Assembly: GCA_013339765.2 (NCBI GenBank)
Contig: CM023448.1
Coordinates: forward strand, 280,671,717-280,735,716
DNA from: Haemaphysalis longicornis
Lineage: Eukaryota > Arthropoda > Arachnida > Ixodida > Ixodidae
Direction of reading: 5' to 3'
DNA length: 64,000 bases
In this document: positions 52,960 to 64,000 of the stretch, piece after piece
Numbering within the stretch: position 1 is the stretch's first letter
Layout of the letters: every line of letters starts with the position of its first letter
The notes under the pieces: generated by a model
Seen by the model: the letters and a program-made list of their open reading frames with translations, nothing else
What the model was told of the DNA's origin: nothing
The model's database searches: none
Made by a program: the position numbers and the translations under genes

Positions 52960-55900
52960 ACATGAAAAACGAGGTCGATGAGGCGCATGCAACTTTTTTT
53001 CTCTTGCGGTAGTCTTCTCCGTTAATTCGATCAGTCATGGTTTTCGGCTACTTGAAAATAGACCAAAATCGTACTGTGATCTGCGTACATGTTTTTCACG
53101 AGCTCGGGCCGGCGGACGTCCGACCACACGGCCTGTAGGCGTGATAGGTGCTGCGTTGCGAGGTGCTGCCGAGCACCTAGCTGCAAATTGTGAGAGCCTC
53201 GGTTCAGCAAAGTTTTAGCAATTAGGCCGGCCGCGGACTCAACTCTGCACTTCAAGCTCTCTCTCGTTGCTTACCGCCGTGTGTGGGGTTGTTTTCGCGC
53301 AACGGACCCTTCTTCTACTCTGCCTACGACCCTCCTTCCTGTCATGCTTCCCTGGCCGGCCTGTTTTGATTGAAGCAGGTGCAATCAAAACAGTACCCAC
53401 TTAAAGTCCTTAAAGATACGTCCGGCGTATCTTTGAGAGCCTTGCTGGTACGTCCGACGTACCTTTAGACACAGCGTTGATCGCGAAACAGCTATCAAAA
53501 GCGTGATCAATTACTATAAGGACAGCATCTTTCACCGTGACAGAAATTGACGGTTTTGGAAAGGGGTAAGTCTCTTCAAATCGCGACGAAAAGGTGGGCA
53601 AAGCGATACAAAATACACACACACACACGTGGCACACACGTGGCTTATGCGTACGTGCGTGTGTGCGCGCATGCTTGTGCGTGCGTGCGCGCGTGTAAAC
53701 ATGCAATTGCTGAGGCCATTGTAAAGTCAAAATTTTAAAACGGTGGAAACAGTTAAACATCCTTCAAGACTTCATCGAACGTTCTACTTGTGCAAACGCG
53801 CAAATACTTGACGAGTACATACTTGACAGATCGGCCACAAAATTTTACGGACCACGCGAGTGCGTGTGCATGCGATCGCTGCCACTGCTGTCGAGACGTG
53901 CGCTAGGAGAAAAGCACGGCTTTTCCTGCTATACTCGGGAACAAGTTAAGAACCGCAATAGCTCATAGCTCAACAGGCTTTCGCTTGACACCCTCTAAGG
54001 TACTGCGCCGACAGGATTCGTTGCAAACGCGCCGGTCCTCCGGCATGGTTATGGCGCGATTTGCATTCTATTCTTATTAAAGATTATAAAAATTAAATTT
54101 GTTTGACAAGGAAAGGGAAGGGGAAAAATCCTCCAAAATGACGCTAACCGATGCATGGGTTAGAGCCATGAGTCGTCATGTCTAGTCATGACATGACGAC
54201 TCATGGTGCGCAGCTTTTAATTTATTTTTAGTCCAAGCATTCTAGGGATACTTCCTTAGGAAAATCGTGCGTCCGCCAATAACGTAACGTGTTCTGCTGA
54301 TATCAATAAAAGGCCCTATGGCTTTTATATTTTTATATTTTCCCAGCAATGGCGCATAGCAGTGCAGCACTTCGTAAAGATGGGTTTCCCACATCGATTT
54401 CATGCATAGCAGTGAACTCTCGCGACAGTAAATGAGCCTCGTTAGAAAGCCAAGGAGGCCTGTGTTACAGGCTGCGTGAGTGCGACGGATGAGGCCAGCG
54501 TACGCTTCCAGTCGCCAAAATGACAAGAGACACAGACGCGTTGGATAGCAGAGCATGCGCGTAGATGAGCGGCTGGAAAGAATGCTTACGTTTTATCCGA
54601 CAATTCCCTGCAGAGAGTTTTTCTTTTTTTTCTGCGCTGAATCCCTGTGCAGCGAGGCTGTCTATCCACTCGTTTGCGAGTTGGTCTTCGAAGCACGTAC
54701 CATATAGTAACAGGATCGCACGAATGAGTATGCCCTGGGGATTTCAGCGGAGTTTGGCCACTGTAATTGCATCACGACTGGGTTACAACCAAATCTAATA
54801 TCGAAGTGACGGCCGGCGAGAGAAATTGTATGAATGTAACGTGTGCTCTGAGCCCTCTCAGAGGCGCGCATCGCCCTTTTCATCCCTTGTATGTATGCGA
54901 ACATTCGAATCATTCCAGGCAAGTCACGAAGGAAACAGACGTCTTCGCGATTTTCTTTCACTTACCTCACCACCTTTGTGTTATTTGGGTGACCATATAT
55001 GAGGCTATCTAGCCTCTTACGCCGACTTTTGTGAAAGGCTCAACTCGCCTGCAAAGGGTGCACCACGGCACGAGGGATATTATGGCGATGAAGCTAACAA
55101 TACGCTCCTATTCGCACTACACTCACTCACCACTCACCCTGCAGGTTTTTTTTTTCCCCCTGTAAGTAGGGTCCTTTTTATCAACGGCTACCTGCGAGTT
55201 AACAGTAACCGATTCGGCAGGGCAAAGAATTCTCTAAATGCATAAGAACAATAATCAGATATGAATTATGCCCGTCATTCGTACACGGGCGATGGTGTCT
55301 CAAAACATTTCGGCCAAGGTCATGGGCATCCGGAAGGGGGGGGGCAAGGGGGGCAACTGCCCTCCCCTGGAGATTCGGCTATTTTTATGCACTCCAAGAA
55401 AGCTGCACAGCTTGGTTGGCGTATAATTAAAATAACTTTGCCCTGAAGGACGGAAGAGAGGAGAGAACGACACCGACGTTCTCTCCTTTGTCCGTCTTTT
55501 ACCACAAAGTTTTTTTAATTATGTATGTGAACCAACTAGCCCAGCAATCCACGCTAATCAAATGATTAGCACACTCAAATCCTGCGTATCCGTATGGAAC
55601 GCCCTTCATAACTGCGGTCAACATTGCACTTTAGACACTGACTAACATTGCCGGTCATGTGACGGCAGTGAAACAGACTGCCTGGGCTGGCTATTGAAGA
55701 TAGCGAACAATTCTGAAAGGTTTGACGTTTTTTTTTGTGTGTTTTTTTCTAAACTCTAGATTTATGCAGTCTTACCGCAAGAACTTCAGTTTTCGGACAA
55801 AGTTGCAGCTATATCTAGCAAAAAATCTTCACCGCTACACCTAGTAGGGAGAGTTTAACATCCTCCCGTGCCGTCCGATCACCTTGTACACCCTTTCCTT

Positions 55901-58900
55901 CGAAATTGCGAAATGTCGGCACCACCCAAGCCCCGAAACAAAACCTATAAATCAGCCCCTCAAAACGCTTGTACGCCTGTACTCCATTGAAAGTCAGGGA
56001 GGTGAGTAGTATCTTTATTGTGTGAGCCATTTCAACAGACTTCATAACACATCTCGCAATTTGCCCAGAAAAACTTGAGGCGTCTGCAGCTGCTATTCAA
56101 GGAAGATTGACGGAGTGCAGTTCTATGTATGTGAATGTACTGTACTGCGTGCTGGTGATCAGTTGGCGTGAGTTGAGAACCCTCACGTAGCTAGACGGGC
56201 CACTCTTTACAAAGTGACAGTAACTTTTCGCATTTTCTTTATTAACTTTTTTTCTTTGTTCGGTAATAAAATCCAATGTATATTCTCCAAGTCTGGTTCT
56301 AATTCGCTGTTTGTACTTTTTGTAACCACAAATAGTGCCTTTTTGGTGCTATCCAACCGTACCCTCCCCCCCACCCCCGCTAATGGATGCCCCCCCTTGC
56401 AAAAAGTTCTGCGGACGCCCTTGGCCAAGGTAGCTTAACGGCTTGGTCGTATGTGTACGGTTGAAATGGGGCTTTTACGCGCTGACGCTACACATATATG
56501 GGCCGAGTTGATCACCGTTGTAGAGGAATAGGGGTCGTGCGCCGAACACCTTTTTGTTTTCTTTTGCCTCCACAATAAAAAAAGCAGCCACAACAACAGT
56601 AATCAAACACATGCACGTACCGTAGCTGCTGGGTGGGCATGATTGCACGAAAACAATTCAGAGCAATTGCTTTTATTTTACCTTTTTTGCTCATTTAAAG
56701 GACACATTATTATTGCTATTGTCCACATTTGTTACGATCACCAAACCAGACAATTTCGAATCTACTCGATAACAGCGCTTGTCAAAATATTTCTTCCACA
56801 TTTCACAACCTTAAAACTCGTTGAGAATTTAGGGACTGTGTGCTGCTCAATGCAGTTCTGCAATGCCTACAAACGTTGGCAACAATTAAGCCCCAGAGAC
56901 AGCGCGAAGGGCACTTTAGCGACCTTGAGCGCGTGGTGTCAGTTGCAAGAGGAGCATGCGTTGTTTCGAGTGGCGCTATATATTACTGGGACCTGTCAAC
57001 AAAGACAATGCACTCGCACCTGCCAAAAGATGAGCCAACTTCCAGCCAAGAAACGCACATGCCGATAGAGGCGTACGGCAGAAAGAGGCAGCTGGCTGTG
57101 AACTATTTGGTACTCTGCGCCTACTGCCGCCATCTGCGGTTACAATCTGACATTCGTTTAGAATTGTCGCCCTCGCACTTCTTTCCGCATGCTGTGTGTA
57201 ATTTTGAACTACGCAGGATTTTGATCGAACGCTGCTTCATTGAACCTGTTTTACTGATGGATGTTTCATCGACCGCTGCTTCTCCGAGGCATTAATACAT
57301 ATTATATCTACTTAGTTATTTAATTTGGAAATTCTGGCCGTTCTTTTTTTTTTTTTTTTTTGAACTTGTGAAATTTCACTTAATTAATGATACAAAACAA
57401 AAACAGCGGCGTCGATTTTTCGGTGCCACATTTTCGGCGTCACCCGTTTTCTTCGAAGCACTTCTGGCAGAACTTCAGTATCTAATACAACATTTACAGC
57501 GTTCTTTTAATTAAATTGTAATGTTGGATCGGTATGAAAATTTTTACAATATCCAAAATAAAAAACGAGATGAGAGCAGAACAAAAACAAAAAGATGAAG
57601 AAAAAGACTGCCTCACGCTTCTGGGGAACGTAATTAAAAAAAATAATAAAGAAAAAGACACGGGCTCGCACGGCGCCAATAACGACGTCCGGATCGGCAC
57701 GTGGTTTCAACCACACAGATCCGCTTACAGTCTGCGTGAAATGAGGGCAAAAATTGGCAAGCTGAACCATTAATATGGCGGCGAATCACCCAACGAAGTT
57801 GTTTCAGATTCATTGGGTAGCATACATTCACAAAACCTAACACGATTGACCGGGGCGCAGCCCGAAGGAGGGCATGGAACTGCAGCGTCTCGCCGTCCGG
57901 CTGTGTCCACGTCACTGGTGGCAGGAGTGGCTGTGTCACGTTTGACGCCACGCTCTCTCCGCCCTCTACTACACCTCAGCTGCTGCGTCGCGCCCTCTAT
58001 CCTCTCCGCGGCTCTAACGCAGCACCGACACCACTCTCTCTCCACCCTCTCCTGCCGTGCCCTTTCGATTCCTGCCCCCCCCATTTCTGTTCACGGACAT
58101 TTCCCAGCTCAGGTGCCCCCTCCCCCCCTGGGAACGCATGCAGAGGAGTGGTTCGAAGTAAACAGCTTAGCTGTAAAAGATAAGACAAGCTGCTATGTGC
58201 TGCCACTGCTCTCATGAGCTTTGGAATGACATGACCTAGACAATGCCGCCATCATCACTGCTCTGTCTCACCACTCGGCAGTTTGGGTAGCTGTGGCATT
58301 GCCCTGTTGGACTTCATTCGACTTGCCTATGTCTCCTTATTCACTTGGGCAAAGGATGCCTTGACGAGTTGAAGCTCGTCATAATAAACTCGTACCATAG
58401 TGCCATTACACAGGCTTGTTTTTGTCAAACTAAATTAATGGTCTCAGACTATGCCTCTTAGCACGTCCAATTATATGCGTCATCCACCGCGTACCTTGAA
58501 TTAATCTCTTCTATAGGAAATTTTTTTCTGCTTCACAGATTTTTCCGTGCGACATATAAAAAAAAGACGAGGAGGAGGTGAAAAGAAAGAAAGGAAAAAG
58601 GCAATGGGAGATGGAAATTAAAGATAGCAAGGAAAGCAAGAATAATTGGTGGGTAAGTCTACAGGAGAGTGTCTGGTCTGGTTCTGCACAGGAATCACAG
58701 TAGAGTTGCAATACCTGTCTTGTTAATAGTGGTTGTAGTGATCCAGTATATCAAAACCAGAGATGAGCTTTGCTGAGCACACTGCTTGTGTGGTTGTCGT
58801 TCCGGCGGGCACAGCTGATGTAGACGTCTCGCATCCACTTCTCCACCGGGGGTGAACATTTGGTACCAGCTCTTCCACACGAGAGAAGTTAAAAGTTGCG

Positions 58901-59177
58901 GGTAAGGAATTAGGGCACATGTCAGTCATCTGAGGAGAGATTCATTACAATCACACAGCACAGGTAGCGTACAAGGAAGAGGTTCTTCTGCTCTATCAAG
59001 CGCCCTTTCCCTTAGCACATTTGCATGCCATGCAATTACAGCCAACCACCTTTTTATTCCCGCTCACCCAGTTTTTGTGCCTGTGTGTGCGTACATTAGT
59101 GTGCGAGAGCAAACATTTAGGTTTTTCAAAGATTCTATCTTTATTGAACATAGAAGGAACAATCATTCAAAAAATGA
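52960..59177. other. Unannotated stretch
   Basis: CA/TG-rich repeats at 53615-53695, a perfect hairpin at 54166-54206, and G- or C-rich MITE-like ends near 55333-55370 and 56355-56425 (GGATGCCCCCCTTGC). Overlapping frames at 56643-57295 (up to 151 codons) and a GC-rich frame at 57813-58217 have no recognisable domains. Confidence 0.4.
54166..54206. repeat. Perfect hairpin with 17-bp arms
   Basis: CCATGAGTCGTCATGTC and its exact reverse complement enclose a 7-base loop, TAGTCAT. Confidence 0.9.
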
Positions 59178-59842
59178 TTGAGAGGCAGGTTTTGCTGTAC
59201 TCTCCTGGAGATAGTTTTGTTTGTGGTTGTGAGGCTTTTGTTGGCAGGCTTCCCACCTGCCTTGCTACGTGACTTAGCTGAGGTGTTGCTAGGGCAAATT
59301 CATAAATGCAGCGAAGCTGGATTGTTGAAGGACAGGCCGGCGAAAATCGCTGTCGTCCCCTATGTGCATGGGGTTTTGCACATATTGAAAAAGGTAGCGG
59401 GACGCGCAGGCGTAGGAGTAGTGTTTTCTGCACCAAACAAACTGGGTGGCTTTTGCAGAGAGTGAACACAAATGAGCCAAAGGGCACCTTTTGCGTGAAA
59501 GGCCACACAAAACGTTACGTAGATTGTAGGTGCTGTGTTGTGTATGAAGTTCCGCTGTCCTGTGGGAAGACCTATATTGGTCAGATAGGCCGCTGTTTAA
59601 ACGATCGTCTCCGCGAGCATGCAAACACACTAAAAACAGGCACTGGCAGCAACCCTGCCACACATTGTCACGGCCACGGGTGCTCGCCCAGGTTCCACAA
59701 TACGTGTGTTGCACGAACATATAAGGGTCAGCGCGAATGTGAAATCAATGAAGTATACCTCATTCACAAGGCAGGCACCGATTGCGTTAGTAAGACTTCT
59801 GTTGAATTACGAGTTAAAGAAATTTGCTATGTAAACTCATAA
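59178..59842 (+). pseudogene. Penelope-like element: post-RT linker and GIY-YIG domain
   Basis: The first frame ends with VVPYVHGVLHILKKVAGRAG and VVFSAPNKLGGFC, the region between RT and nuclease in Penelope-like elements. After a one-base shift near 59462 it continues KGTFCVKGHTKRYVDCRC, CVVYEVPLSCGKTYIGQIG, RCLNDRLREH and a CHGHGC cysteine/histidine segment, then EINEVYLIHKAG, ending at a stop at 59840. Both halves of GIY-YIG (VVYEV and TYIGQ), the Arg (RLREH) and the Glu are present. RT is missing upstream, so it is a 5'-truncated copy. Its downstream tail (to about 60110) holds GGAATAAACCAACTAGTTGC. Confidence 0.85.
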
Positions 59843-60309
59843 AAGGAAAAAAAAAAAAACAAGCTGCACTGTCCAGGATTGCCTTTCCTTGCATTGTGCC
59901 TCTGACCAAGTGTTATATCGCTGCGCTGTATCAGCATTGCTCACTTTTTGGTCAATGCACGTGTACAGATCTTGTGTTCTGTGTGTATTGTTTGATGTAC
60001 TTCCTTTTTATCATGATTCCTTCTCGCCTTCCTTCCTTGGGTATATTTCGCAAGCCACGGAATAAACCAACTAGTTGCCAGTCAGCGCCGTGTGTCGTCG
60101 TTTCTTGCCTAGTCTTTTTGCGCTATTTTGAATTTCAGTGCGCACCAACTAGCCCAAACCATCGTTCTAACGCAGTTCATAAAAGCTCTTTGCATTTTGC
60201 CTGTGCTCGCCTGCGTATTTTCTCAGCTAGCATGTTTTTGCACAGCTTGTCGACACATATTTATCATCGTAGTTGTTGAATTGACGCTTATAAAACGCGA
60301 AAAAAAAAA

Positions 60310-60425
60310 AATCGCGGCATGATGGCCAAAAACTGGCCAATGACGGCCGGTTTGTATGGCCCGGCAACTGGCCTGCTGTCTAAAAAACTGGTTGGGCCGG
60401 TTCAAAACCAGGCAGGTGGCAACCC
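60310..60425 (+). repeat. Dispersed CTGGC-rich repeat, copy 1
   Basis: AAACTGGCCAATGACGGCCGG through AGGCAGGTGGCAACCCTA aligns over about 100 bp with 61932-62032 (AAACTGGCAAGTACCTGCCGG through TCAGGTGCCATCCTA), same strand. Confidence 0.6.
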
Positions 60426-60521
60426 TACTTTTGCTGCCCTGCACTGGCTGCGGACTCAATTTTACAATGCGTACAAGCTTCAGTGGGAGCCACAGAACAC
60501 AACAAAAAAAAAGAACCGCTA

Positions 60522-61332
60522 CAGTTAAACCTGGAAATAACGAAGTTGACAAAAATTCGCATTTTTTCGTTACATCCAGATTTTTGTAACATGCAGGTTT
60601 CGAGTTAAAGCTGACAGGAATGAAGCAGAAACGAAACCAATATGCTAGTAATCAGTGATGCTGAACTCACCCTTGTTCAAGGATATATTTCACACTGAAA
60701 AACTGCGTGGTTTGCGCTTACACGGCCCCCGAATTCACAAACGTACTAAGTATCACTTTCGCTTTTTTATACTTTTCGGTGCCTTAACGCGTATCGAGAA
60801 CAAAACTTATGCTGAAAGGGCGTCTTTTCGCGAACTTCACGCTCTTGTCTGCAGTCAAAATCGTTGAAGGGATCCTAGTTGGGATACTGTACCGGGTGGT
60901 GACGTTCTTCTCTGTCGCTGGCTGAGACGGCACTTAAAATTGCGAGCTTGTCATGAAAAGACAAATCTTTTCACATTCACGCAGCAGAAATCATCCACGA
61001 ACCCATAACACAGATATGAGGTGACACACACCGAGAGGCAGGCCTAGCACCTCACCGACACCGCACTCACACGTGGAAACGCACGAGACTGCGGTGCGGG
61101 CGAAATTCGCTAAATTAGTGCATTTCGCCCGCCGATTTTTCAGAAAAAGGGAAAGAAACTTTCACTCATCAGCGTATCGAATTCGTTACGTCCAGGTTGA
61201 CTGTCGCAACTCCTTCGTTACATAGAGGTCGCCAACACGTGGGCTTCAATGAAGCTGGAAATGAGGAATTGAGAAACTTCGTTAAATCCAGGAATTCGTT
61301 ACATAGAGGTTCGTTACATCCAGGTTTAACTG
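60522..61332. mobile_element. Tigger/pogo-type MITE (811 bp)
   Basis: Ends CAGTTAAACCTGGAAATAAC and, inverted, CAGTTAAACCTGGATGTAAC; TA flanks at 60520-60521 and 61333-61334. Internal repeats of CGTTACATCCAGG and CGTTACATAGAGG occur near the right end. No transposase is left. Different family from the element at 48542 by its end sequence. Confidence 0.85.
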
Positions 61333-61334
61333 TA

Positions 61335-62784
61335 TTACGGTAAAGTCAGTTTGCAGACTGGAGAAAATGCATTACTTTGTAACAACGCCATTGCACAGAT
61401 TTGTTAGTGTTGAGTGAGGCACTGACAAAGAAAAAGTAATGATAAATTTCCACTGGGCAAGTGTGTTGTATACATGAAGCGTATGCAACCCATGCCAACT
61501 GCATGCATGATAGCACGTGTGGCTTCAACCCTGCGGTAACTTCTAGTTTCTCCCTGACATCACACCCCCCGTCACTTTAATCCAATCCAACTCTAACCAA
61601 GCAAATCACTCATCCCCCAGCATGCAGCGGGTCCAAGCAGCTGCGGAGCCTACAGCAATATCACGACCTGCACCCGTTGCCTCCCACACTCTTTGCATAC
61701 AGAAAGCTACCTGCTTCCGTGCACACCATCTCGCTTAATATTCAAGGGGTTCAGGATCTTTTTTCAAACTATTCACTTTCAAAAAAATTGCGGAGGACTA
61801 CACACTGTCAATAGAAAAGAATACAAAGGACTGTCATGAATTCGTGCTCGACTCTTCGCTCCACCGGAATGAGATGTGGACAGACGTGGAGACGAATCAC
61901 TTAAAAAGTAGCTGGAGAACATTTCACATTAAAACTGGCAAGTACCTGCCGGTTTTAGGGTTGAATTGGCAGCTGGCAGCATGTGCAAAAAACCAGCTTT
62001 GCCAGTCGAAAACTGGTCAGGTGCCATCCTATCTAAAATAAGGCCACTGGTTCATGCCTTGAGCTCTATTGGCTTAAACCTCTTCAGGGGACCCCATACT
62101 GCTTCACAGGTCTTCAACGGACAGCATGAGGGAGCTGCGAGCATTTTTACAAAAAATAAATAAATAAATAAATGAAGAAGGAATCCTAAAAGCGCACAAC
62201 TGCTGTATATGTGACAGTAAAGTAATTTGAATTAATTTGCGAAGACGTTGATTATGGAGACCCCAACCCTACAATTCCCACTTTCAGGAAAATTGTGGTG
62301 GACTACAAACTTTCAATAATAAGAAAAAGGTTTATAATATACAGGACTGTCATGAGTTAGCTGTTTGAACGCTAGGCCCGAACACTGTGAAACATTTCAA
62401 ATTTAATCATGGCTGGACTTACTTGCATTCTTACCATACAAGACTTATGTCCCGCTCTAGAGAAAAGCTTAAACAAAGATGACCTATTTTACCAGCTTTG
62501 TGCTACACTGTGATTTGTAAAACACACACACACACACACGTGTGCCCGCACGCACACACATACATACATTTGCTGCATGTAAAAAATGATCCGAGGTCCT
62601 GCATGAAATGAAGTTCATGGTCATGATTATGGTTGTTTTATGGATTTGGAGCCAAAACGTTTTTTGTAATGAAAAAATAAAACTGCACAGACCTTGTAGC
62701 AAGGTCATTCCTGCATTCCAAATTGAAATTGAGGTTTGACATGCTACAACAGGGCTATAAGGCTCGGTGTAATGGAAGGCTAAG
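61335..62784. other. Unannotated stretch
   Basis: Copy 2 of the CTGGC-rich repeat lies at 61932-62032. Short AAATA (62152-62175) and CA (62521-62540) microsatellites. No coding signal. Confidence 0.4.
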
Positions 62785-62910
62785 GTTAGTGTGGACATTC
62801 TTATCCCCTACACGCAGGAATTTTTGGTTTTCAGCTGTCACAAAAACGGCCACCACAGCCGGTACTCAAACCAACAGCCTCATCCTCGGTAGTCCTACAC
62901 CTCAGCCACA
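62785..62910 (-). repeat. Degenerate tRNA-headed SINE
   Basis: Minus strand: GTGGCTGAGGTG (A-box position), GGTTTGAGTACCGGC (B-box position), GTGGTGGCCGTTTTTGTGAC and GCGTGTAGGG. The layout matches the 37758 SINE head but with many changes. Confidence 0.65.
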
Positions 62911-63893
62911 GGACGCCGTTCCAGGAATTTTTAAATTGCATTTCTACGATTTCTGTAGGAAGTTTGATTAGGAACAGAAACTCAAAAAAGTGATAAAATT
63001 TCTGTCAACACCAAACCTATCAAAAGTGCACTCTGAAGTAACTAAACGCAGCAAAATCCCAGAAGAAGAACTTGAATGGACTGCGAAAACTTGTTTGTCT
63101 TTTCAGAAGTGCCCCCAAACCCCACAAATGAATTGGCAACATGCCCAGATGCATCGAACTATCTTACTAGAAACCGGTGAATGGAGTACGTGTACACAGG
63201 TAGAAACAAAGAAAAAGCATTTATATGGCTCAATTTGATAAAAAACTGTCTTCAAGCACTCTTTCTTGGTTTCAACTGATCCCTGACACATATTTGTCCC
63301 TGCTTTGCAAATCGGCATACGGTCACAAATGATGCCACCTAACCTAACAAGCTTAAAACTCCTTCGGTATCTTCGTGCTGCTGGAAAAAGCTCACTAAAG
63401 AATTTAAGCAAGCATCTGCTGCGTCCATCATAGATGTCACCATCACATGCTTCCTCCAAAGTTACTATCGCACTCGATTTTACTCACAACATGCGAGCGG
63501 TGGCTGGAACTGCTTCTCAGCCACTCGTGGCACCAAGCAGCGAAGCAATCAAGAACTAAAAAGGGAGGATATTAGCATCCCCCATGGGTTACACTCTTCA
63601 ACGCAGAAATTTGGGCTAGTTGGTGATACGACTTCGGCATGGTAAAAAGCGCACTAGACGGGGCCAGACGAAAAGGCAGTGACACGGAACGAGCGCTGCT
63701 TGTGATCTACTGAATTCGTAACGTTCGAATGCACCCATCGTAGCGATTTAAACAAGTGCTTCAGGGACCATTTAAATAGTGTAACCACTCATTGAAACTG
63801 CAGTTCATATGCTTCACGTTCGCACAATGCTCCCAAAATCAAATGCATCAATTCTGGCTGTATATCGTCACTGGAGCCACATTGCTGGATATA
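62911..63893. other. Unannotated stretch
   Basis: Two overlapping frames of 82 and 118 codons on opposite strands (62990-63238, 63459-63103) without recognisable domains. Confidence 0.4.
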
Positions 63894-64000
63894 CAGTAGA
63901 ATCTCGATAAACGGAAATCGCTTAAATGGAATTGCCGCTTCAACGGAACAGTAGCCTGTAATTTGGTTGGTTTTATATTCAGATAACGTAAAAATACTCT
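63894..64000. mobile_element. Left end of a Tigger/pogo-type element (cut by window)
   Basis: CAGTAGAATCTCGATAAACGG follows TA (63892-63893) and has the CAGT-A-TCTCGATAA pattern of Tigger-type inverted ends. The other end lies outside the window. Confidence 0.65.

Noticed and set aside
54242..54961. Possible old LINE remnant on the minus strand
   Set aside because: A few residues hint at an RNase H end, but no motif could be confirmed.
57813..58217. 134-codon plus frame
   Set aside because: Pro/Ser/Leu-rich translation of a CTC-rich block; no domain or splice signal.

Overview
This is eukaryotic nuclear DNA, most likely from a hard tick (Ixodidae, probably a metastriate genus close to Rhipicephalus, Dermacentor or Hyalomma). 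I infer this from the tRNA-headed SINE with its short ATCA-type tail, the I-clade LINE with an RNase H domain, CR1-like LINEs, Penelope-like elements with GIY-YIG domains, and a KLHL10-like kelch pseudogene, a combination familiar from tick genomes. I could not run a search, so genus is not settled. There are no operons, CRISPR arrays, bacterial genes or recognisable viral genes.

The only host gene I can support with splice sites is on the minus strand: three phase-0 exons (37324-37181, 24600-24436, 15447-15298) that join into an in-frame N-terminal and central part of a four-helix MARVEL-type membrane protein. Its introns (about 12.6 and 9.0 kb) are packed with transposon debris. A separate minus-strand open frame at 33193-33440 looks like a fourth membrane helix plus tail but is in the wrong order and phase for this gene. 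The only intact RNA gene is a tRNA-Thr(CGT) at 52959-52888 on the minus strand. A decayed BTB-BACK-kelch pseudogene lies at 16530-18400.

Layout: 1-2.4 kb nothing recognisable; 2.4-4.85 kb I-clade LINE with RNase H (minus); 5.2-6.45 kb Tx1/L1-like LINE tail (minus); 6.5-7.85 kb TA-flanked inverted-repeat element; 8.5-10.75 kb CR1-like LINE (minus) split by a SINE and by a 737-bp hairpin-ended repeat; 12.1-14.2 kb TA-flanked inverted-repeat element containing a second one; 15.3-18.7 kb MARVEL exon and kelch pseudogene; 19-24 kb little; 24.4-25.5 kb MARVEL exon and a second full copy of the hairpin-ended repeat; 25.6-33 kb dispersed and inverted repeats; 33.5-36.8 kb I-clade LINE whose RT has been deleted; 37.2 kb MARVEL exon; 37.7-39.4 kb SINE, small MITE, microsatellites; 41.4-46.8 kb SINE, Penelope-like 3' tail with a hammerhead-like motif, and a CR1-like LINE; 47.4-49.6 kb a foldback element broken by a solo LTR and by a Tigger/pogo element; 49.6-59 kb mostly unrecognised apart from the tRNA; 59.2-60.1 kb second Penelope-like 3' end; 60.5-61.3 kb Tigger-type MITE; 62.8 kb degenerate SINE; 63.9 kb start of another Tigger-type element.

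There is no gene cluster acting together here; the interactions are between transposons (nesting, dependence of SINEs and MITEs on LINEs and DNA transposons). I found no convincing undescribed biological system. The best leads are the hairpin-ended repeat family with its occupied-site evidence, the hammerhead-like motif in the Penelope tail, the triple-nested foldback locus, and the out-of-order membrane exon.
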